From the NCBI GenBank assembly GCA_026387575.1, contig JAPLLK010000025.1, positions 1 to 53,258 of the forward strand: DNA of 53,258 bases, in the 5' to 3' direction. This document shows positions 9,959 to 18,328 of this stretch, one piece after another (the stretch's first letter is position 1; each line of letters opens with the position of its first letter). The notes beneath the pieces are model-generated. The model was given only the letters and a program-made list of their open reading frames with translations. It ran no database searches and was not told the origin of the DNA. The DNA is from Nitrospirota bacterium (GTDB lineage: Bacteria; Nitrospirota; Thermodesulfovibrionia; Thermodesulfovibrionales; UBA1546). The translations under genes and the position numbers were made by a program.

Positions 9959-10300
9959 TCACTCTACTATATATTCATAGATTATTATGGATGTTATCCT
10001 GCTGTTTTTAAAAAATATCTTTGCCTTTTTGCCGACTTTAATATCATTCCTTGCAGCTATTTTATCGGAGGTGTTTAGGGGAGGCACACCTGTAATGTCA
10101 TAATAAACGCCGCGAACCTTAATAGAGTTGGGGGTAACGTCTTCAATCAGCCCTTCAATCATTCTAACTTTATCATCTGCAAAACTCCGGGATAAAGTAA
10201 AAATTGTTGTGACCCCATAAAAAAGAAAAACACTTAAAATAATTAAAATAATGAGGTTTTGTTTTTTGCCATAAGTTGTATTTAATATGTTTTTATTCAT
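9959..10300 (-). CDS. Hypothetical membrane-anchored/secreted small protein of the pilus operon
   Basis: Complete ORF directly upstream of pilY1, N-terminal hydrophobic segment; only 7 bp separate the two genes. Confidence 0.5.
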   Translation of the reverse strand: MNKNILNTTYGKKQNLIILIILSVFLFYGVTTIFTLSRSFADDKVRMIEGLIEDVTPNSIKVRGVYYDITGVPPLNTSDKIAARNDIKVGKKAKIFFKNSRITSIIIYEYIVE

Positions 10301-10462
10301 GAGCTTTCCTCCTATTCAATAACTCTAATAAAAATCCTACCAGATTTGCCGCAACTTCCATGCCACAAAAAAATCCTTGCCAATCAGCGGGTTAGAGCAT
10401 CAAGCCTTTAGAGTTTTATGTAATCAGTTTCCAGAGTGTGTAATGAATTATATACATTTTTT

Positions 10463-10888
10463 TCAACCCTTAGGCGCCCAGACCTTTCCTTTGTCAATGA
10501 TATGCTCTACCTGCCAGCCGCGCATGTGAAGCTCCCTTGCAATCCACTTCCTATGGCACTTCCACGGAAACCTCTCTGCGCAGATGATTACCGTATTGCC
10601 TGATGAAGCAAAAGCTTCCAGCTTGTCCACGCCCTCTTTGAATTCCTCTGTCCCTGTATATGGCTCATAGCCGCCTTTTCTGAATCCGCCGAGTTCTCTG
10701 CCGAGGAAAACATAGTTTATGTCTTCTTTTTTGAGAAGGTTTTCAAGGTTTTCTCTTGTAAATAGCGGCATCTTGCTCTTTGGAAAGCTTCTGACATCAA
10801 TGAGGGTTTTGATGTCATAGTTAAGAAGGATTTCTACAAAATCCTCCTCGCTCCTTCTGGATGTGCCGAGTGTGTAGACTTTTTTCAT
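10463..10888 (-). CDS. DUF488 family protein
   Basis: MKKVYTLGTSRRSEEDFVEILLNYDIKTLIDVRSFPKSK...VIICAERFPWKCHRKWIA. Confidence 0.85.
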   Translation of the reverse strand: MKKVYTLGTSRRSEEDFVEILLNYDIKTLIDVRSFPKSKMPLFTRENLENLLKKEDINYVFLGRELGGFRKGGYEPYTGTEEFKEGVDKLEAFASSGNTVIICAERFPWKCHRKWIARELHMRGWQVEHIIDKGKVWAPKG

Positions 10889-11074
10889 TTCTACCTCAAG
10901 TGTAGCATGTCATCTGAAAAACTTTTTCACCCGACATGCCGGCAATGGTTAGCAGTAGGAAAAACTTTGATAGAAATTTCCCTTCTCTCTGTGATAAATT
11001 AGTAAACCCGGGTAGAAAGGGCAGAGTTTTCTGACTGGGTAAAACTCAAATATTTATGGAAAGGATAGGGATAG

Positions 11075-12097
11075 ATGATTAAGAAGAAGGCGAAATACAT
11101 TGTTGCTGTTGTCGGCGCAACAGGCGCGGTCGGGAATGAAATGATTGCAACTCTTGAGCAAAGGGGCTTCCCTGTTGAAAAACTCAGGCTCTTTGCCTCA
11201 GAGCGCTCAGAGGGTAAAAACCTTGAATTTCAGGGCAGTGAAATCCCTGTTGAGAGTTTAAATGAATCTTCCTTTAAGGGGATTGACATTGCGCTTTTCT
11301 CCGCAGGTGCTGAAAGGTCAAAGATATGGGCTCCGATTGCGGCAAAATCAGGATGTGTTGTGGTTGATAATTCAAGCCAGTGGAGGATGGACCCCGAGGT
11401 GCCGCTGGTTGTCCCTGAGGTTAACAGCCATGACCTTAAATGGCATAAGGGGATTATCGCAAACCCGAACTGCTCAACGATTCAGATGGTTGTGGTATTA
11501 AAACCTATACATGATGCTGCAAAGATAAAGAGGGTTGTTGTAACAACGTTCCAGTCTGTCTCAGGCACAGGCAAGAAGGCAATGGATGAACTGCTACAGC
11601 AGACAGCTGACATCCTGAATTTCAAGGAGGCAAAATGCAATGTCTATCCGCATCAGATCGCATTCAACGTGCTTCCTCACATAGATAAGTTCCTTGAAAA
11701 CGGCTATACGAAAGAAGAGATGAAGATGGTGAATGAGACAAGAAAGATAATGGGGGACAATTCAATAAGGCTCACTGCGACAACAGTCCGCGTTCCTGTT
11801 TTCAGATGCCACTCTGAGAGCCTGAACATAGAGACAGAGAAAAAGATTACAGCGAATGAGGTAAGGGCAGCGCTTTCTAAAGCTCCGGGCATTGTTGTAT
11901 TTGATGCGCCTGAGAAGAATGTCTATCCCCTTCCTGTGGATGTTGCAGGCAAAGACGAGACTTATGTCGGCAGGATAAGGGCGGATGAGTCAATAGAAAA
12001 CGGGATAAACCTGTGGATTGTTGCTGATAATCTCAGAAAAGGCGCCGCTCTGACTGCTGTACAGATAGCTGAAAAGCTTGTGGAAATGGCAGGGTAA
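11075..12097 (+). CDS. asd: Aspartate-semialdehyde dehydrogenase
   Basis: VAVVGATGAVGNEMIATLEQRGFPVEKLRLFAS...NSSQWRMDPEVPLVVPEVN...NPNCSTIQMVV. Confidence 0.96.
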   Translation: MIKKKAKYIVAVVGATGAVGNEMIATLEQRGFPVEKLRLFASERSEGKNLEFQGSEIPVESLNESSFKGIDIALFSAGAERSKIWAPIAAKSGCVVVDNSSQWRMDPEVPLVVPEVNSHDLKWHKGIIANPNCSTIQMVVVLKPIHDAAKIKRVVVTTFQSVSGTGKKAMDELLQQTADILNFKEAKCNVYPHQIAFNVLPHIDKFLENGYTKEEMKMVNETRKIMGDNSIRLTATTVRVPVFRCHSESLNIETEKKITANEVRAALSKAPGIVVFDAPEKNVYPLPVDVAGKDETYVGRIRADESIENGINLWIVADNLRKGAALTAVQIAEKLVEMAG

Positions 12098-12104
12098 AAC
12101 AGAT

Positions 12105-12187
12105 GCAAGATTCAAGATTCAGGATTCAGGATTCAGGATTCAGAATAAAAAATCATGCATCATGTATCATGCATTGTGTATCATGAC
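12105..12187 (+). repeat. Composite heptamer repeat (ATTCAGG)n + A-rich spacer + (ATCATGC/ATCATGT)n
   Basis: gcaagattcaagattcaggattcaggattcaggattcagaataaaaaatcatgcatcatgtatcatgcattgtgtatcatg. Confidence 0.9.
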
Positions 12188-14042
12188 GATCAAGCTCGCA
12201 ACAGGAGAAAGCATTTCCGCAGCAGACGGTGAAAGCATCCTCTCTGCGCTCAAAAAGAAGGGGATATATCTTGTTGCTTCATGCGGCGGTAAAGGGACAT
12301 GCGGAAAGTGCCGTATAAAAATTCACTCCGGGAAATACAGGACATCCGCATCAGGCAAACTTTCTCAGGCTGACAAAGAGAAAGGGATTGTCCTTGCCTG
12401 TCAGACATTTCCTGAAAGCGGCATCTCAGCAGAGATACTTGAAGAGGCGCGACTTGTTGTAGGAGACAGGATTGCCCTTGCAAAAGCAAAAGACCTTTCA
12501 GAGCTTCTCAGGTCATTTGACAGCGAGATAACACCCATTGTAAAAAGGCTTAACATAAAACTTCCTCCTCCTACGATAGAGGATCACATAAGCGACCTTG
12601 AGCGGCTGAAAAGGGAGCTTGAGATAAAAGGCATCAAAGGGATGAGGTTCTCCCAGACATTCATATCATCAATGGCTGATGACCTGAGGAAGCACAACTG
12701 GGAAATACATCTTGCTTATGTTGACGGACCCGAGGCAATCTTTGTGACATCTGACAAGCAAACCGCAAGATACGGAATTGCGGTTGATATCGGCACAACA
12801 ACGATTGTCGTATATCTCATTGACCTTTCTGACGGAAAACTTGTGGATGTGGGTTCAACATACAATTCACAGATAAGATACGGCGACGATGTTATCACAA
12901 GGATAGTCCATGCAACAGAAGGCGGCGGGCTTGAAGAATTAAGGGGAACTGTTACAGATGATATAAACAATATAGTTGAGACTGTTATTGAAAGGCATGG
13001 CATAAATAAAGAGCATATAGAATGCGCGGTAATCTCAGGGAATACAACCATGTCTCATATCTTCTGGGGGCTTGACCCCGGGCATATCAGGGAAGAGCCG
13101 TACATACCGACTGTAAATTCCTTCCCGCTGTGGAAGGCCGGGACAGCAAGGCTTCACATAAATAAACAAGCTTCTGTTTATACTCTGCCGTGCGTTGCAA
13201 GTTATGTCGGAGGCGATATTGTCTCTGGTGTGCTCGCCTCAAAAATGCACAGGAACCATGAAACAGCCTTATTCATGGACATAGGCACAAACGGAGAGAT
13301 TGCCATAGGCAATAATGAATGGCTTATGACAGCGGCATGTTCTGCGGGCCCCTGCTTTGAAGGAAGCGGGATAAAACACGGAATGAGGGCGACCGAAGGT
13401 GCAATAGAGGCTGTAAAGATTGCTCCTGATACATTTGAACCTTCCATCGCTGTTATCGGCAATACTGTGCCAATCGGCATATGCGGCTCAGGAATGATAG
13501 ACGCAATATCAGAGATGTTCATTGCAGGTGTCATAGACCGGAAGGGGAAATTTATCCGTGAAATAAAAACAGGCCGCATAAGAGAGGGAGACGAAGGCGC
13601 AGAATTTGTCCTCCATAAAGGGGTAAAAGATATTGTCCTGACAGAAGTTGACATTGAGAATATCATGAGGGCAAAGGCAGCGATTTATGCAGGGATATCA
13701 TCGCTTATAAAAGAGATTGGGTTCACGCTGGATAATATAGAGCGTGTATATATTGCAGGAGGGTTCGGCAACTACTTGAACGTTGACAGGGCTGTAATAA
13801 TCGGAATGCTCCCTGACATTCCAAGAGAAAAGTTCAGATTTTTAGGAAACACATCAGTTGCAGGGGCGTATCTGTGCCTACTCTCAGAAAAACTCAGGAA
13901 AGAGGCGGAGGATATTGCCCGGAAGATGACATACATGGAGCTTTCAGTCTCAAGGAATTTTATGGACGAATATATGTCGGCGCTTTTTCTGCCGCACACC
14001 GATCTGACCCTATTCCCGACGGTAGAAAAACTACTTAAATGA
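12183..14042 (+). CDS. ASKHA-domain / 2Fe-2S ferredoxin (DUF4445-type, corrinoid-activating-like) protein
   Basis: MTIKLATGESISAADGESILSALKKKGIYLVASCGGKGTCGKCRIKI (2Fe-2S) plus GIAVDIGTTTIVVYLIDL...ALFMDIGTNGEIAIG...AGGFGNYLNVDRAVIIGMLPD; ORF-track start at 12078 runs through the repeat. Confidence 0.87.
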   Translation: MTIKLATGESISAADGESILSALKKKGIYLVASCGGKGTCGKCRIKIHSGKYRTSASGKLSQADKEKGIVLACQTFPESGISAEILEEARLVVGDRIALAKAKDLSELLRSFDSEITPIVKRLNIKLPPPTIEDHISDLERLKRELEIKGIKGMRFSQTFISSMADDLRKHNWEIHLAYVDGPEAIFVTSDKQTARYGIAVDIGTTTIVVYLIDLSDGKLVDVGSTYNSQIRYGDDVITRIVHATEGGGLEELRGTVTDDINNIVETVIERHGINKEHIECAVISGNTTMSHIFWGLDPGHIREEPYIPTVNSFPLWKAGTARLHINKQASVYTLPCVASYVGGDIVSGVLASKMHRNHETALFMDIGTNGEIAIGNNEWLMTAACSAGPCFEGSGIKHGMRATEGAIEAVKIAPDTFEPSIAVIGNTVPIGICGSGMIDAISEMFIAGVIDRKGKFIREIKTGRIREGDEGAEFVLHKGVKDIVLTEVDIENIMRAKAAIYAGISSLIKEIGFTLDNIERVYIAGGFGNYLNVDRAVIIGMLPDIPREKFRFLGNTSVAGAYLCLLSEKLRKEAEDIARKMTYMELSVSRNFMDEYMSALFLPHTDLTLFPTVEKLLK

Positions 14043-14055
14043 TTTATAATATTTT

Positions 14056-14595
14056 ATGAATCTGTTGATGCACATCTGCTGTGCAAACTGCAGTCTCTAT
14101 CCTGTCAAAACACTCTCTGAAAAGGGCGTTTCCGTAACCGGGCTGTGGTTTAATCCCAATATCCATCCGTATACGGAATATGCTCTGCGGCTAAACGCCG
14201 TAACCCAGCTCCAGAAAGTATGGGGACTTCCCATTGAGTATATAGACTACTACGGCATCAAGGAATTCATACAGAAGACAGGAAACGGCGGCGAGAATCG
14301 TTGCAGCGCGTGTTATGAGATGAGGCTTGACAAGACAGCCGAAAAAGCACGGGAGATCGGCGCTGACGGTTTCACAACCTCGCTCCTTATAAGTCCCTAC
14401 CAGAAATTTGATGTTATAATAGACATTGGCAGGGAAATGGAGAAAAAGCACTCTGTGCAATTTTATTTTGAAGACTTCAGGCCCGGCTGGAAACAAGGGG
14501 GTGAACTTTCCAGGGAACTCGGTCTTTACAGGCAGAAATATTGCGGCTGCATCTATTCCGAGATGGAGAGACACCTTAGAAAAGTTAAGAGTTAA
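14056..14595 (+). CDS. queH: Epoxyqueuosine reductase QueH
   Basis: MNLLMHICCANCSLYPVKTL...CSACYEMRLDKTAEKA...TTSLLISPYQ...RQKYCGCIYS; next to queA. Confidence 0.88.
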   Translation: MNLLMHICCANCSLYPVKTLSEKGVSVTGLWFNPNIHPYTEYALRLNAVTQLQKVWGLPIEYIDYYGIKEFIQKTGNGGENRCSACYEMRLDKTAEKAREIGADGFTTSLLISPYQKFDVIIDIGREMEKKHSVQFYFEDFRPGWKQGGELSRELGLYRQKYCGCIYSEMERHLRKVKS

Positions 14596-14697
14596 GAGGG
14601 AGAAAGTGAGATGACAGGATACAGAATAAAGATTATATGCCTTTTCGTTTTTTTTATTTTTTCTCTGTCTGCTGTCTGCTATCTACTGTCTACTGAT
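14581..14697 (+). repeat. Composite heptamer repeats (AGAGTTA)n, ACAGGATACAG, (GTCTGCT / CTACTGT)n
   Basis: aaagttaagagttaagag ... atgacaggatacagaata ... tctgtctgctgtctgctatctactgtctactg. Confidence 0.75.
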
Positions 14698-15627
14698 GTT
14701 TATGCCGATACAATAAGAGTGCTTATCTTGGATGAAGATTCTCCGCGTATCCCTGCAAAGGATGAACCTCTGAAAAAAGTCAGTAAAAAGATAAAAGGCG
14801 ACTTCCTTGCAAACGGGGTTCATTACACGGGCGATATTGAAGTATGGAAAGGGAAAAACGGGCTTTATGTCATAAATGAAATCCCCTTTGAGGAATATGT
14901 CAAGAGCGTTGTCATGGCTGAAGTCGGGACAAAATGGGAAATGGAAGCGCTCAAAGCTCAGGCAGTTATTTCAAGGACGTATGCTGTATATCAAAAAAAT
15001 ATGAACGGGAACCCCCGTTATCATATAACATCCTCTGTTCTTCATCAGGTATACAAGGGGAACTCCTCCGATGCTATGGCAGCAAATGCCGTAGAAAAAA
15101 CATCAGGCGAGATACTCACATTCAACGGAAACCCAATAGAGGCGCTTTATCACTCCACATCCGGCGGAAAGACAGAGCTTCCCGAAGAGGTGTTTGGTAA
15201 AAGCTACCCTTATATTAAATCGGTGGAAACAAGCAGTGAAGCCTCGCCTTACTGGATATGGGAAAGAAAAATTCCATTATCAGAGATAGAAAAATCATTA
15301 AATATCTCCGGCTTTAAAGATATGGCTATCAGATCTTATACCTCAACCGGAAGAGTAAAAGAGGTAACTGTAACATCTGAATCAGGAGAGCGCACAATCA
15401 AATCCAACGACTTAAGAGAGCAACTCGGATGGCAAAGACTGCCGAGCACAAATTTCACCATGACAAAACTCAACGATTCCATAATCTTTGAAGGAAAAGG
15501 CTACGGGCATGGAGTTGGCCTCTGCCAATGGAGCGCGCTTGAGATGGCAAAGAAGGGGAAAAACTATAGAGAAATCCTTTCTTTCTTTTATCCCGGGACA
15601 GAAATTCAGTTATATGAAGGCCGCTGA
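14611..15627 (+). CDS. SpoIID/LytB domain protein
   Basis: FEEYVKSVVMAEVGTKWEMEALKAQAVISRTYAVYQK...YHSTSGGKTE...GYGHGVGLCQWSALEMAKKGKNYREILSFFYPGTEI. Confidence 0.9.
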   Translation: MTGYRIKIICLFVFFIFSLSAVCYLLSTDVYADTIRVLILDEDSPRIPAKDEPLKKVSKKIKGDFLANGVHYTGDIEVWKGKNGLYVINEIPFEEYVKSVVMAEVGTKWEMEALKAQAVISRTYAVYQKNMNGNPRYHITSSVLHQVYKGNSSDAMAANAVEKTSGEILTFNGNPIEALYHSTSGGKTELPEEVFGKSYPYIKSVETSSEASPYWIWERKIPLSEIEKSLNISGFKDMAIRSYTSTGRVKEVTVTSESGERTIKSNDLREQLGWQRLPSTNFTMTKLNDSIIFEGKGYGHGVGLCQWSALEMAKKGKNYREILSFFYPGTEIQLYEGR

Positions 15628-16720
15628 TTTTGATTTTTACCTGCCGGAAGGACTGATCGCAAAAAAACCTTCTGACAAAAGAGACCTCTCAAGGCTTTTA
15701 GTGCTTCACAAAAACGGCAAAATAGAGCACAGAATCTTCGGTGCTCTCCCCGACTATCTTAATGAAGGTGACCTGCTTTTACTTAATAATACCAAAGTTT
15801 TTCCGGCTAGACTTACAGGGGCAAAGCCTACAGGAGGAAGATTTGAATTTCTGCTGGTAAAAGAAATCGGTGTTGACAAGTGGGAAATACTATCAAAAGG
15901 GAAATACAGAGGGGGAATATCAATAGCAGAAGGATTTTCAGCAGACATAGAAAACGGGACAGCCCGGTTTTCGTATTCAGGAGACTTCATGGAAAATGTG
16001 TGGAGATGCGGAGATATGCCTTTGCCGCCGTATATAAAGCGCAAACCGGAGCCGGTTGACAGAGAATGGTATCAGACAGTATATGCAGAAAAAGAAGGGT
16101 CCATCGCAGCTCCGACAGCCGGAATGCACTTTACCGGAGAACTTATAGGCAAGATAAAGGACAAAGGCGTGAATGTCAGGTGCCTGACACTTCATGTAGG
16201 GATAGGGACATTCAAACCTATAAAAACAGAGAATTTAAGTGAGCATTCTATGGATGCAGAATATTTTGAGATAGGGAAAGAGATTATTGAAGATATAAAA
16301 AGAACAAAAGCCTTTGGCAAAAGAGTCTTATCTGTCGGAACCACAACAACTCGGGCTATAGAGGGGTATGTCAGCGGCAAATGGGCAAAACATGATACAA
16401 GATGCATGATACAAGATGCAGGTGACAAGATACAGGATACAGGACACAGGATTCAGGATAAAAAAATCATGCATCGTTCACCATGCATTGTAAATCATAA
16501 ATCTCAAAACATATGCGGTTATACAAACATCTTCATCTGTCCGGGTTATGAGTTCAGGGTTGTTGACTCCCTTATAACTAATTTTCACCTCCCCCGTTCA
16601 ACCCCGCTTATGCTGGCTTCTGCCTTCTGCGACGCCGAAAAACTGAGCGGCGCATACAGCGTTGCTGTGAGTCAAAAATATAGATTTTTCTCCTACGGCG
16701 ATGCTATGCTTATCCTGTGA
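15614..16720 (+). CDS. queA: S-adenosylmethionine:tRNA ribosyltransferase-isomerase (contains repeat-encoded insertion)
   Basis: MKAADFDFYLPEGLIAKKPSDKRDLSRLLVL...GSIAAPTAGMHFT...VGIGTFKPIK...GYEFRVVDSLITNFHLPRSTPLML...YRFFSYGDAMLIL. Confidence 0.95.
   Translation: MKAADFDFYLPEGLIAKKPSDKRDLSRLLVLHKNGKIEHRIFGALPDYLNEGDLLLLNNTKVFPARLTGAKPTGGRFEFLLVKEIGVDKWEILSKGKYRGGISIAEGFSADIENGTARFSYSGDFMENVWRCGDMPLPPYIKRKPEPVDREWYQTVYAEKEGSIAAPTAGMHFTGELIGKIKDKGVNVRCLTLHVGIGTFKPIKTENLSEHSMDAEYFEIGKEIIEDIKRTKAFGKRVLSVGTTTTRAIEGYVSGKWAKHDTRCMIQDAGDKIQDTGHRIQDKKIMHRSPCIVNHKSQNICGYTNIFICPGYEFRVVDSLITNFHLPRSTPLMLASAFCDAEKLSGAYSVAVSQKYRFFSYGDAMLIL
16390..16504 (+). repeat. Composite heptamer repeat embedded in frame in queA
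   Basis: catgatacaagatgcatgatacaagatgcaggtgacaagatacaggatacaggacacaggattcaggataaaaaaatcatgcatcgttcaccatgcattgtaaatcataaatc. Confidence 0.9.
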
Positions 16721-16721
16721 A

Positions 16722-17369
16722 ATGAAATACAGCAGCCTTAAAGCAAAACGGAAAACAGCCTTGCCGGACAGGAAATTCATCATAGCTATTATTGTATTTA
16801 TCTCTGCGCTGAGTTTTAGCCTCGGTTATTTTGTAGGGGGTGCAGGAGATAAAGGAAAACAGTCCGAATACCAGATAATCGCAGCTCCGGAACTTGAGGC
16901 GAACCCTCAAGTTCCGGAGCTGCCCGCTCCGGGCAATGCGCCTCAGATTGCAACTGCATCTCAGCCCGTGATTGTTGCCTCAGGCGACTCGCTACCTCTG
17001 CCTGTTCAGCCTTCTGCCCTAAAAGAGCCTGCCGAACCCAAGGTTGAAACTGACAACTCTCAGCAGGATGATATAAAATACACTGTTCAGGCTGGCGCAT
17101 TCAAAAACTTGAAGGAAGCGGAAACGCTCAAACACAAACTTGAGACTAAAGGGTACAAGGCATACATAAAAAAATATGCTAAATCCAAAAACCCGAAGTT
17201 ATATAAGGTAAGGACAGGAGAATTTGCTGTCAAGGAAGAAGCAACAGCGCTTGCGCTCAAACTGAAAAATGAGGGGCTGAAGGCCTTTGTAACCCTGAAA
17301 AATGAAGACGCTCGCAGGGATAAAAATTCATCCCAGCCCAGCACTGCCAAAAAGGAGAACCTACGGTAA
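16722..17369 (+). CDS. SPOR-domain membrane protein
   Basis: Single TM N-terminus FIIAIIVFISALSFSLGYFVGG and C-terminal SPOR-like YTVQAGAFKNLKEAETLKHKLETKGYKAYIKK...YKVRTGEFAVKEEATALALKLKNEGLKAFV. Confidence 0.82.
   Translation: MKYSSLKAKRKTALPDRKFIIAIIVFISALSFSLGYFVGGAGDKGKQSEYQIIAAPELEANPQVPELPAPGNAPQIATASQPVIVASGDSLPLPVQPSALKEPAEPKVETDNSQQDDIKYTVQAGAFKNLKEAETLKHKLETKGYKAYIKKYAKSKNPKLYKVRTGEFAVKEEATALALKLKNEGLKAFVTLKNEDARRDKNSSQPSTAKKENLR
16881..16923 (+). repeat. Perfect 19-bp inverted repeat with 5-nt loop inside the SPOR-protein CDS
   Basis: GCAGCTCCGGAACTTGAGG-CGAAC-CCTCAAGTTCCGGAGCTGC. Confidence 0.97.
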
Positions 17370-18328
17370 CCATAGAAATAGAACTTGACAGCGAAAAGGA
17401 ATTAACCTTCCTTTACAGCGGGTTTGACAAAAACCTCAAACTTATAGAAGAGGCTTTCAATATAACCGCAAGCTTCAGGGGAAACAAGATATTTATTCAG
17501 GGAGAACCCGAGCCTGCCGCAAAAGCTGAAAAGCTCATAAACGAGCTGCGCTCCATAAGTGAGGATGGTTATCTGCTTAAGCCTGAAGACATCAGTTACG
17601 CAATAAGGGCAGCGGCAGCCGGGCATAAAACATCCCTCAAAGATTTATTCCTGAACAATATACCTGTGTCTTCAAAAAAGAGATTTATCATACCGAAAAC
17701 CGAGACACAGAGGCAATATATTGAAGCTATGCGTAATTATGATATTGTCATAGGTATAGGGCCTGCAGGCACAGGCAAGACCTACCTTGCAATGGCAATG
17801 GCAATAAACGCCCTTCTGAAAAAGCAGGTGAGCAGGATAGTTCTTGCGCGGCCTGCTGTTGAAGCCGGAGAAAAACTCGGCTTTCTGCCCGGCGACATGT
17901 ACGAAAAGGTTAACCCTTACCTGAGACCCCTTTATGATGCCCTTTTTGATATGATAGAGGCGGAAAAGGCAAGCAAATTTATTGAGCGCGGCATCATAGA
18001 GATTGCGCCATTAGCTTTTATGAGAGGAAGGACATTGAATGATTCCTTTATAATCCTTGACGAGGCGCAGAATACAACATCGGAGCAGATGAAGATGTAT
18101 CTTACAAGACTGGGATTTAACTCAAAGACCGTAATTACAGGAGACGTAACACAGATTGACCTGCCGGCAGGGAAACTGTCAGGATTGATAGAGGCTGAAA
18201 AAATACTGAATGACATAGAGGGCATAAAAGTTATATATTTTTCCGAGAAAGATGTCGTAAGGCATAAGCTCGTTCAGGAAATAGTAAAGGCATATGAAAG
18301 ATATGAAAAACGGAACACGGAAGATTAG
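17363..18328 (+). CDS. phoH: PhoH family ATPase; apparent ACG start
   Basis: ORF track begins at internal ATG 17666 but the frame is open upstream (TVTIEIELDSEKELTFLYSGFDKNLKLIEEAFNITASFRGNKIFIQG...); core TETQRQYIEAMRNYDIVIGIGPAGTGKTYLAMAMA...DEAQNTT; AAAGGAG sits 5 nt before ACG. Confidence 0.9.
   Translation, partial: TVTIEIELDSEKELTFLYSGFDKNLKLIEEAFNITASFRGNKIFIQGEPEPAAKAEKLINELRSISEDGYLLKPEDISYAIRAAAAGHKTSLKDLFLNNIPVSSKKRFIIPKTETQRQYIEAMRNYDIVIGIGPAGTGKTYLAMAMAINALLKKQVSRIVLARPAVEAGEKLGFLPGDMYEKVNPYLRPLYDALFDMIEAEKASKFIERGIIEIAPLAFMRGRTLNDSFIILDEAQNTTSEQMKMYLTRLGFNSKTVITGDVTQIDLPAGKLSGLIEAEKILNDIEGIKVIYFSEKDVVRHKLVQEIVKAYERYEKRNTED

Noticed and set aside
10889-11074. Intergenic region upstream of asd examined as a possible riboswitch
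   Set aside because: Could not identify a conserved lysine or other riboswitch core by eye; no support
12105-12187. Heptamer arrays considered as CRISPR or minisatellite VNTR only
   Set aside because: No 20-40 nt repeat/spacer structure and no cas genes; composite units recur at many unlinked loci and within ORFs, so a simple local VNTR does not explain them
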